From Chrysochromulina tobinii (lineage: Eukaryota > Haptophyta > Prymnesiales > Chrysochromulinaceae), in assembly GCA_001275005.1 (NCBI GenBank), contig JWZX01000700.1, forward strand, positions 1-12,132: a DNA stretch of 12,132 bases, read 5' to 3'. The notes beneath the pieces were generated by a model that worked only from the letters and a program-made list of their open reading frames with translations, did no database searches and was not told the origin of the DNA. Both the position numbers and the translations under genes were made by a program. Shown here piece after piece: positions 5,972-12,132 of this stretch; position 1 is the stretch's first letter; each line of letters starts with the position of its first letter.

Positions 5972-8430
5972 TCACTCGACGGGTGCGAAACGGCTTGAGA
6001 GCGGCAGGGCGAGCTCGGCCGCTGTGAAGACCCTTGCTCCGAGCTCTGCCTGTCGGCTCGTCTCCGCCTGCATGTATGGGCGGGAAGCAACCGGAAGTCG
6101 ATCGGCGGTCAATCGGAGGCAATCAATCGGAGGTCAATCAGTCGGAGGTCAATCAGTCGGAGGTCAATCAATCGGAGGTCAATCAATCGGAGGTCAATCA
6201 ATCGGAGGTCAATCAATCGGAGGTCAATCAATCGGAGATGAATCGGAGGCGCGGCGCACACCTGCATGCGGCGAGTCTGGTGGAGCTCCGCGTGCTTCAT
6301 CACCACCTGGCGGAGGGCCTCGCGCCGCGACCGCGTCGCGGACTGGCGCACCGCCACGACGCCCTTCTTCGCGCGCCGGCGCAGCACGGCCGCATGCCAC
6401 TCGGTTGCCGCCTCCTGCTTCATCAAGTCCATCATCTTCTTCTCGGCCAGCTCCTCTTCGGCCGCGAGCCGGTTGGCATGCACCTGTGTACAATTCGCGC
6501 ATGCAATTAATGAGGCAATCACGCTCCTCTTCGGCCGCGAGCCGGTTGGCATGCACCTGTACCCACAATTGGCGCATGCAATTAAGGAGGCAATCCGTGG
6601 CAATCAGTGGCATGCACCATGTCCGCGAGCGCCGCCTCTTTGGCCAAGATGCTCAGCTGCGACGTCTCCTTCTTGGCGAGCAAGATCTCGGACCGAATCT
6701 CGCGACCTTTGAGCTCTGCCGCCTTGAGCGCCTCACGCAGCGCGCGACGCTTCGCGGCGGAGGCCACGCGCTCGATACGGCGCATCGCGCTCATGTGTAC
6801 CTACAACTCCCAATCGAGCGCCATTCAGCATGCAATCAGCATGCAATCAGCATGCAATCAGCATGCAATCAGCATGCAATCAGCATGCAATCAGCTGGCT
6901 GCCGTGGCATGGTCCCTGCAAATCCCAATCAGCATGCAATCAGCATGCAATCAGCTGGCAGCCGGGGCTTGATTACCTTCGCTTCCCTCGTCTCCCGACG
7001 CGCATGTGCTCCCAGTTGACGAGCGGGCGCCGAGACGAGCAGGGACGTCGAGACCGTCGTCAGCCGCTTGAGGAGTGTAGCTGAGGGCGTCGCGCGCGCC
7101 TTCTTAATGGCCTCCGGCTTGATGGTGATCACCTCCGGGTGGAAGCGCTGCGCCATGCACAACACCTTGCTCGGTGCTTTGGCACGTAGCGCCATGCCGC
7201 GCGCCACCTCTGCCGAAACCATCTTCTCGTAGTGCTCGGCTTTGGCCATCTTTGTCACGTCGTCCGTCCCCATTGCATGCGCGCGCACGGCCTCCGCCAC
7301 GTCCTTGGCATGCATGTTGAACATCTGAGCCGCGTCGCTGATGATGCTCATGAACGCTTCACGCTTCGCTACCGCGCGCTCCATTGCCGCCGTGTCGGCC
7401 ATCCGCTTGGCTTCCAGTTCGAAATCCTGAGGAGGCCAGAATTGCGGCCATCAGACGTCATCAGGCAGGCGGCCATCGGCCCATCATCAGGGGCCATCAG
7501 ACGTCATCAGGGGCCATCAGACGTCATCAGGCAGGCGGCCATCGGCCCATCATCAGGGGCCATCAGACGTCATCGGGCGGCTCATCAGAGGGGCTCATCA
7601 GAGGGGCTCCTTAGAGGGGCTCATCAGAGGGGCTCATCAGAGGGGCTCCTCAGAGGGGCTCATCAGAGGGGCTCCTCAGAGGGGCTCCTGGGTGCTCAAT
7701 GAGCGCAGGCTGGCTAAGGGGTGCAACAAACCTGTGCCGAGCGTGCCTTCGCCACCGCCTTCTGGCGCTGCGCCTCGTGCTCGAGGAAGGCCTGTTTGGC
7801 CTCATCGAGGCGGCGCGACTCGGCGGCTGCGAAGCGCTGCTGCAGCTGCTCCATGGCGAGCGCGGCCTCCTCTTGCTCCTTCGCCTTGCGCGCCGCCACC
7901 ACCTCGAGAGCGTGCTTCACGGTCGACGAGCCTTTCTCGGCGACCTCGGCGATCAGCTGCTCGCGCTTCGCGACGGCCTGCTCGCCGCGCTCGGCGGCGG
8001 CAACGCCCTTCTTGAGCGCCTGCATGTGTGCCTGGCTGCGCGCACGTGCCACCTCCTCAGCCAGCGCCATCCGCTTCTCCTTGTCCGCCTCGCGCTTCTC
8101 GTCCTGGCTCGCCTTGCGCGCCTCCGCCTTGCTGGCCGACGCGGCCATCTTCTCGACGATGCGAGCGGCCTCAGCCGCCTCGGTAGCCTGCTTGCGCTCG
8201 GCCGCAGCGGTCGCGCGCTGAAGATCACGAGTCGCCTTCTGCTTCACTTCTTCCAGGTACGCCCCGCGCAGGGCGCCGCGCCGCTCCTTGTCCGCCGCAA
8301 TGTCGTCGAGCGACTTGGGCTCGGCCTGGATGTTGATGCGGTCGCGCAAGGCCCCACGGATGGTGCGAACCTCGTGATTGACCGGGATCTCGATACTCAC
8401 TGGGAGGCGAACCTCGTGCACAGTCGACAT
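5972..8430 (-). CDS. Coiled-coil protein, five exons, repeat-filled phase-0 introns
   Basis: Proposed exons on the minus strand, in transcript order: 8430-7732, 7426-6977, 6800-6618, 6483-6262 and 6067-5972 (549 residues). Introns are 7731-7427 (GTTTGT...CTCAG), 6976-6801 (GTAATC...TGTAG), 6617-6484 (GTGCAT...ACAG) and 6261-6068 (GTGTGC...GCAG), all phase 0. The protein starts MSTVHEVRLPVSIEIPVNHEV, then becomes Ala/Glu/Lys/Arg-rich helix almost throughout, with few Pro or Gly, as in a long coiled coil. A SLDDIAADKERR segment near residue 60 faintly recalls the stathmin SLEEI region, and the overall look also fits flagellar-associated coiled-coil proteins; neither is established. The last exon, encoding AETSRQAELG and ending ...RFAPVE, is the least certain; without that splice the frame runs into the LRLID repeat and stops at 6109. 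A structural or cytoskeletal role is inference. Confidence 0.75.
6121..6240 (-). repeat. 15-bp tandem array in intron 4 of the coiled-coil gene
   Basis: Eight units of 15 bp (aatcaatcggaggtc on the + strand) run without gaps from 6121 to 6240, with one A/G variant in units 2 and 3 and a changed end in unit 8. It fills most of the intron 6261-6068. Read through, it would encode LRLID repeats. Confidence 0.95.
6451..6596 (-). repeat. 73-bp duplication of exon start plus 3' splice site in intron 3
   Basis: The 37-bp sequence starting ctcctcttcggccgcgagcc at 6451-6487 recurs at 6524-6560, and the following parts (6488-6523 and 6561-6596) are diverged copies sharing gcgcatgcaatta. On the minus strand this duplicates the intron's 3' end, its CAG, and the first 33 bases of the next exon (VHANRLAAEEE). 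The upstream copy appears to be a decoy exon, since using it through the available GT would add 34 bases. Confidence 0.85.
6827..6952 (-). repeat. 11-bp AGCATGCAATC arrays in intron 2 of the coiled-coil gene
   Basis: Six exact units of agcatgcaatc lie at 6827-6892 and two more at 6931-6952; both arrays end in agctggc. Each unit contains the palindrome GCATGC. The same word appears in the two insertions in the neighbouring gene (4671-4699 and 4895-4930). Confidence 0.95.
7446..7692 (-). repeat. Compound repeats in intron 1 of the coiled-coil gene
   Basis: From 7446 to about 7575 a ggccatcagacgtcatcagg block alternates with a gcaggcggccatcggcccat block in a higher-order period of roughly 66 bp. 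From 7589 to 7692 eight 13-bp units (aggggctcatcag, with CTCCTCAG and CTCCTTAG variants) follow. The array nearly fills the intron 7731-7427. Confidence 0.9.
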
Positions 8431-8913
8431 GATGGTCCTTGTGGTGGCTGCTTTCTTGGACGGGCCGTAGGGCCGAATTTCGGCGAGCCGAAAACCAAAC
8501 CGGGAAACGCGAGCGCCCGAGGTCGTGTCTTGCGTGTTGGGTGTGATCCAGGGCGGATGTTAATACTCGTCGTGCGGGTAACAGTAGCATGCAGTAGAAG
8601 AACGAGGGACCGTAAACTCTGAGCACTGAGTGTTGAGTTAGCTCTCACAACCCCTCAGCATCGAGGCTCTCTGACGGGACGGCAACCACCTAGAAGCCAG
8701 GGCCTGGCACCTGTGGACGTGCGGACCTGCTGCTGTAATGTGCCTAGCATCAGTCAGCATCAGTCAGCAACAGTCAGCACTAGTGACTTGAAGTGACTTG
8801 ACTTGACAGTCAGCACGCTTCGTGACTTCGTGCTGCTGACAAGGCGTCCGATCTCGTTCAATCTCGTCCAATCTCGTCCAATCTCGTCCAATCTCGTGCA
8901 GCTGCCGCCGCTC
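8431..8913. other. Intergenic region with two 10-bp tandem arrays
   Basis: No convincing gene is visible. The left part (8431 to about 8600) should carry the coiled-coil gene's promoter and 5' leader; the right part is the 3' flank of the TLC gene. Arrays of exactly 10 bp occur at 8751-8780 (cagtcagcat, three units) and 8851-8900 (atctcgtcca, five units), with a shorter tgacttga repeat between. An extra 3' exon of the TLC gene cannot be excluded, since introns in this window tend to hold such repeats. Confidence 0.5.
8751..8900. repeat. Two 10-bp tandem arrays
   Basis: 8751-8780 holds cagtcagcat, cagtcagcaa, cagtcagcac; 8851-8900 holds atctcgttca, three copies of atctcgtcca, and atctcgtgca. 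Both have exactly 10-bp periods, close to one DNA helical turn. Confidence 0.9.
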
Positions 8914-9702
8914 TCAGGTGCTGACGGCGAATGCGCGATGAGCCTCGCGCTGCCGCATGACGGTGAGGACGCCGGTGATTACGATTCCAATCAATCTGCC
9001 GGAGCGTGATTGCACCGTCTGCACCCAGTGATAGGCGCAGTAGCAGGCGAGCAGGTTCGAGATGGTCATGCCCGCGAAATAGAGGTAGGTGGTCAGCGGG
9101 TACCAGGGCCAACCGAAGCAGAAGATATTGCACACGCCGGAGCCAAACTCGAGCGAGATGACGCCAAGGAAGTACCATCCGAAGCCGGCGGCGAGTGGGA
9201 AGCACGCGATCATGTGAGCCACGATGCAGGTCACGTGATGCAGGAGCATGATCGGCCGCATGTCCTCGAGGATCAAGAAGTCGAGGAGCAGCCATGTGGG
9301 GAAGAGAAGGACAAAGCACCAAGCCTTCGGTCCTCGCCGCTCGCGGGCCCACTGCAGCCCCCATGCGCGCGGCCCCTGGCTCCCGAGTGCGCGGTGTCCG
9401 AGCACAAAGAGCACGGGCATGAGTATCATCTGCGTCGGCAACGCCCACGCAGCGCGCCAGCGCGGCGGCCCATTGGAAAAGAAGCCTTGCACGCCACCGG
9501 TGACGAGGTTCGTGGGCGGACCAAGGCAGAAGGCAAGGGCCAAGACGGAGATGAGCCAGAGCGTCATCGGCACCGCCACCGCGCGATCGGTCAGCGCTTG
9601 CGCGATCGGCTGCTGCTTGCCATTCTTCGCCATAGCATCGCCAATAGGAAACCCTTTCAAGGAAAGGGCTCTGTGAATGCGATCAAAGCGTAAACCCCAC
9701 AT
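8914..9702 (-). CDS. TLC-domain (TRAM/LAG1/CLN8) multi-pass membrane protein
   Basis: A frame of 262 residues from ATG 9702 to the TGA at 8914-8916. It begins MWGLRFDRIH; a second in-frame ATG at 9633 (MAKNGKQQPIAQ) just before the first membrane segment is an equally good start. Hydrophobic segments lie at about 43-61, 90-103, 128-146, 151-169, 175-192 and 202-222. The LLHHVTCIVAHM motif (His155-His156) followed by ISLEFGSGVCNI (Glu185, Asn192) matches the TLC domain core, where a His pair and a helix with an acidic residue before a conserved Asn recur. Family members include ceramide synthases and plasma-membrane or ER lipid-homeostasis proteins of the TLCD type; lack of the longer ceramide synthase Lag1 motif makes the TLCD/TMEM56-like branch more likely. 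It is divergent from the next gene and shares its promoter region. Confidence 0.75.
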   Translation of the reverse strand: MWGLRFDRIHRALSLKGFPIGDAMAKNGKQQPIAQALTDRAVAVPMTLWLISVLALAFCLGPPTNLVTGGVQGFFSNGPPRWRAAWALPTQMILMPVLFVLGHRALGSQGPRAWGLQWARERRGPKAWCFVLLFPTWLLLDFLILEDMRPIMLLHHVTCIVAHMIACFPLAAGFGWYFLGVISLEFGSGVCNIFCFGWPWYPLTTYLYFAGMTISNLLACYCAYHWVQTVQSRSGRLIGIVITGVLTVMRQREAHRAFAVST

Positions 9703-9821
9703 CAACTCGCGTTCAAACCACACGACCAAAGCAGCTCACTATAGGGCTACGTATGTGATATAATGTGATATATTGCGTTCATACCCCCCCGGGCGCGTGT
9801 GGACGCTGCTCGTGCGTTTCG
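9703..9821. promoter_or_regulatory. Divergent promoter region with an AT-rich 10-bp direct repeat
   Basis: Only 119 bp separate the two divergent ATGs. In the middle atgtgatata occurs twice in tandem (9753-9762 and 9763-9772), giving a TATA-like patch in an otherwise GC-rich sequence, about 50 bp from each start. A shared bidirectional core promoter is a reasonable inference. Confidence 0.5.
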
Positions 9822-10913
9822 ATGATCACGTCGATGCAAGCGGGCACCATGCGTGGCGCTTCAGACATATCAGTGCAGGGCGCACCGCTTCCGCGTGCAA
9901 AGTCGGAGCTGCAGCTCCTTCCACCCACCGCACTGACTCGCTGCGTGTGGAACCTTGAGCACCAGCATCGTCAATCGCAGCGCCGCGCGGGTGTGCCCGT
10001 CCGTCCTTCTTCGGCTGCAACGCTGCAGCCGGCGCCGCCGACGCATGCATCCCTCACAGCATGCGGCGCGCTTCCATCGTCTCCGAAATCGGGGAATAGC
10101 TGGCCCAAGTTTGATGGCGAGCGACCGGGCTCAGCATCAGCAGCGTCAATCATTTCCTCACGGCTGGCGGCGCGCCGCTATCATCAACCGGTGTACAGGG
10201 ACGAGCAGGCCAAGAAACCCGACCTTTGGTCTCGTTACGCTGCAATCTCTCCCCGCTCCGCTGCAGATCGCCAGTGGGGTCTCGCACAGCACGAGGAGGT
10301 GTGCCGATTGATGTCGCGCACGGCGCACCAACTCGATGATGAGAATCACGCCCTGCAACGAAGGATGGCAGACCAGGCAGCTGAATTTTTGGCGCAGATT
10401 GATGAGCTCAACCTCAAGCTGGACGCAACATGTGCAGACCACCGGGAAGTCATGCAGTCTTTGGGCACTGAGCTCGAGGCGATGCGGAACACGCTTGCCA
10501 TCGCGATGCGCAGCAACCACGATTTTGAGACCAAGCTGGCCTCCTCGGAGGCGGGGCGTAAGGAGCTTCGCATGGAGCTTGGGACGTTGCGCGACACGAA
10601 TGCGCAGCTGGACGCCAAGCGTCGTCGCTTGGAAGAGCAGATGGGCGCGCTCGCTCGTGCTCACGAGGAGGAGCTGAGGAAAGAGCGAGAAGAGTGGGCT
10701 CTCGAGCGCTCTCGAGCGGCTCGGGCCATCGAGGACGCTGAGCTCTTGGCGCAATCGCAGGAGCAGGCGCTCCAAGCTGCGACAGAGCAGCGTGCACTGC
10801 TGGAGACGGAGCTTGTACGCATTGCGGATGCACTCCTCAAATGTCAAAAGGCACTCGAAGAGCAGACTGCCCGAGGCGCGCTCGAGAGCCATATTCAAGA
10901 GAGGTGCGACTAG
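9822..10913 (+). CDS. Coiled-coil protein of unknown function
   Basis: A single-exon frame of 363 residues from ATG 9822 to TAG 10911-10913. The first 110 residues are Ser/Pro/Ala-rich and probably disordered. A short motif region follows (around 115-140: SRLAARRYHQPVYRDEQ and KPDLWSRYAA). From about residue 155 to 355 it is a nearly continuous amphipathic helix rich in Glu, Leu, Arg and Gln with few Pro or Gly, typical of a long coiled coil (for example DDENHALQRRM and LEEQMGALARAHEEELRKE). I do not recognise the family; centrosomal, basal-body or tethering proteins look like this, but coiled-coil composition alone cannot tell. The frame extends upstream to a GTG at 9765, but 9822 is the first ATG and lies downstream of the AT-rich promoter patch. 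Confidence 0.75.
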   Translation: MITSMQAGTMRGASDISVQGAPLPRAKSELQLLPPTALTRCVWNLEHQHRQSQRRAGVPVRPSSAATLQPAPPTHASLTACGALPSSPKSGNSWPKFDGERPGSASAASIISSRLAARRYHQPVYRDEQAKKPDLWSRYAAISPRSAADRQWGLAQHEEVCRLMSRTAHQLDDENHALQRRMADQAAEFLAQIDELNLKLDATCADHREVMQSLGTELEAMRNTLAIAMRSNHDFETKLASSEAGRKELRMELGTLRDTNAQLDAKRRRLEEQMGALARAHEEELRKEREEWALERSRAARAIEDAELLAQSQEQALQAATEQRALLETELVRIADALLKCQKALEEQTARGALESHIQERCD

Positions 10914-11156
10914 CGACTTCAACGCGATGGGAAGAGAGTGAGAGAGCATATGTTCAAGGTCCCGTCTGAGGGTCATCGCGGTCCGTGGAGTGGGCGGATT
11001 GGGCACACAAACAAGGGTTTAAAGCGCGGTTTACGAAGTCTCCCCAAAAAGATGACAGAATTTCGTTCTGGAACCACCGGCTTCTAAGTTTCGGTCTCGC
11101 GTTGCAACGATACTGCTGGATTGTTCTGAAGGAGAACACGTGCCGATTTGCTCGCG
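10914..11156 (+). promoter_or_regulatory. Intergenic spacer with putative promoter of the CBM96-type gene
   Basis: This 243-bp stretch separates two genes on the same strand. A GGGTTTAAAGCG at about 11016-11027 is the best TATA-like candidate, about 135 bp before the ATG at 11157; a CACGTG lies at 11138-11143. No gene is seen. Confidence 0.35.
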
Positions 11157-12132
11157 ATGGGATCGCTGAAAGCCACGCTCTTCCTCGCGTTGGTCGCCTC
11201 GGTCACGGGCGTGATCATCAGAGGCCCGAGCGTCACCTCTGATACATACATCAGGGCCGGCAGTTCCACTACCGCTCCTATCATCAACTACGCTACGACA
11301 AACTTCAACGCCCAAACTTCCGGGTGGTGGGACGGCCCATTGACGGTCTCGGCCACACAGGTCATCTCAGGCGTCACTTCTGATACGTCCGCCCTCCTGA
11401 TCAAGTTCGACTTGAGCTCTTTCGTCGGTGCCACGCTCGTGCCGACCAAACCCGCCTGGCTCAACTACTATGTGACCGACGCGGGCGACAACGCCTCGCT
11501 CCGCGAGCTCCTCGTTCCATGGAATGAGGTGTGCTCGCCGACCGCGAAGACGCGCACTCTTCCCTGATAACTGCGTGCGGCGCCCTGGCTGAGACCCCTT
11601 CGCGCCGACGCGTCCCTCTCTGCCCCTCCCTGCTTTCGACAGTCCACAGTCACGTGGACCAACCTCCCATTCGCATCGTCATCGTGGAGCTCCACCAACG
11701 TCGGCGGCGTCGGATTGCCGGGTGCCTTCCCAGGTGTCGTCACTGGCTGGAATAGGTTTGACGTGACCTCCTCGGTTGCCGCGTGGCTCGCGGGTAGCCG
11801 TGCAAACCATGGCTGGATCGTGTTGCCCACTGGCGGCACCAACGGAGTCCAGGTTGAGCTGTCTACCTCCGGGGTAGGAACGATCGCCGTGTTCTCCCCG
11901 TTCCTCGACTTTACAACGCTGTTCGCCTCGGCCAAGAGCGGAATCCTAAGCGACCCAAGCATCGGCCAGGATGCCGCCCCGGCATCCATTGAGCGGGCTG
12001 CTCACAAGCACGTCCCAGGAGAGCGCCGGAGACTTTTCTTGCATAGGCATCACCCCCATCACCCCCATCACCCGCATCACCCCCATACCCCTCACACGCA
12101 TTATCCGCCGCCCTCGCCGCTCGCGCCGCCCG
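11157..12132 (+). CDS. Secreted DNRLRE/CBM96-type protein with His-His-Pro tail (3' end outside window)
   Basis: Exon 1 is 11157-11528 and exon 2 starts at 11643; the intron 11529-11642 is GTGTGC...ACAG, phase 0. The intron is required, since the unspliced frame stops at 11565-11567. The protein starts with a signal peptide-like MGSLKATLFLALVASVTGV. Then comes a domain with DTYIRAGS, NYATTNFNAQ, LLIKFDLSSF, LVPWNE|STVTWTNLP, VTGWNRFDVTSSV, AAWLAGS and NHGWIVLPTGGTNGV. This order (DTYxR...KFDLS...LxLYV-like strand...WxExTVTWxNxP...FDVT...W...GWxxxP) is that of DNRLRE domains, also called CBM96, beta-sandwich domains of extracellular proteins, some carbohydrate-binding. Joining the exons recreates the WNE-S-TVTW motif exactly, which verifies the splice. 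The frame stays open to the window end through four HHP repeats. A secreted cell-surface or matrix role is inferred; the ligand is unknown. Confidence 0.85.
12048..12092 (+). repeat. 9-bp tandem repeat encoding His-His-Pro
   Basis: Four 9-bp units (catcacccc, third unit ending G) at 12048-12083 plus a degenerate fifth to 12092 stay in frame with exon 2 of the secreted protein, starting at residue 260. The frame-preserving period suggests coding, though other introns here also carry repeats, so an intron start between about 12009 and 12048 is possible. Confidence 0.8.

Noticed and set aside
6224-6613. Minus-strand frame through the 73-bp duplication (ACQPARGRRGAG...)
   Set aside because: It is the frame obtained only by including the 34-base decoy exon; the alternative frame gives coiled-coil sequence with all phase-0 splice junctions.
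5913-7019. Long + strand open frame with repeated Gln/His/Ala/Ile/Ser/Met peptides
   Set aside because: It is the antisense of the coiled-coil gene's exons and introns; its peptide repeats are just the 15-bp and 11-bp intronic arrays translated, and it lacks any recognisable domain.
7446-7692. Possible CRISPR-like array of short repeats
   Set aside because: Units are contiguous or nested without unique spacers of constant length, and the setting is a eukaryotic intron.
7699-8622. 307-codon + strand open frame opposite coiled-coil exon 1
   Set aside because: The minus strand encodes a coherent Ala/Glu/Lys-rich helix; the + strand frame is the Leu/Arg-rich shadow expected from its complementary codons.
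10158-11006. 282-codon minus-strand frame opposite the plus-strand coiled-coil gene
   Set aside because: Leu/Arg-rich antisense shadow of a Glu/Leu/Arg helix; no domain, and it runs over the 3' flank.

Overview
The window looks like nuclear DNA of a GC-rich, gene-dense microbial eukaryote, most likely a photosynthetic alga. The reasons are spliceosomal GT-AG introns, a eukaryotic CMGC protein kinase, a TLC-domain membrane protein, long coiled-coil proteins and an ABA4/DUF4281-type membrane protein. A haptophyte-like alga is my best guess from GC content, short repeat-filled introns and gene style, but nothing here proves the lineage. There are no tRNA or rRNA genes, CRISPR arrays or transposase genes that I can see.

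Layout. (1) 1-527, +: the 3' end of an unrecognised low-complexity gene that begins outside the window. (2) 820-2659, +: a four-exon DYRK/HIPK-like kinase, with splice sites reconstructed from frame and conserved motifs. (3) 3122-3694, -: a one-exon ABA4-like (DUF4281) membrane protein. (4) 3811-5454, -: a long, disordered Ser/Pro/Ala-rich protein built partly from in-frame tandem duplications. (5) 5972-8430, -: a five-exon coiled-coil protein of about 549 residues; all introns are phase 0 and each carries its own tandem repeat. (6) 8914-9702, -: a TLC-domain (TRAM/LAG1/CLN8) multi-pass membrane protein. (7) 9822-10913, +: a coiled-coil protein sharing a short divergent promoter region with gene 6. 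(8) 11157 to the right edge, +: a secreted DNRLRE/CBM96-type protein with one intron and a His-His-Pro tail, cut by the window end.

The genes do not form an obvious pathway; this is ordinary eukaryotic gene order. The striking feature is the repeat landscape. Inside predicted exons the clear tandem repeats have periods divisible by three (9, 12, 24, 30, 57, 63 bp). Inside introns and spacers they are mostly not (10, 11, 13, 22, 34, 73 bp). This is independent support for the gene models and suggests recent, ongoing tandem duplication, including around splice sites. The two most interesting spots are a stop-free, multiple-of-three intron that splits the kinase activation loop, and a GCATGC-centred element that occurs as duplication-flanked insertions in one gene and as tandem arrays in an intron of the next.
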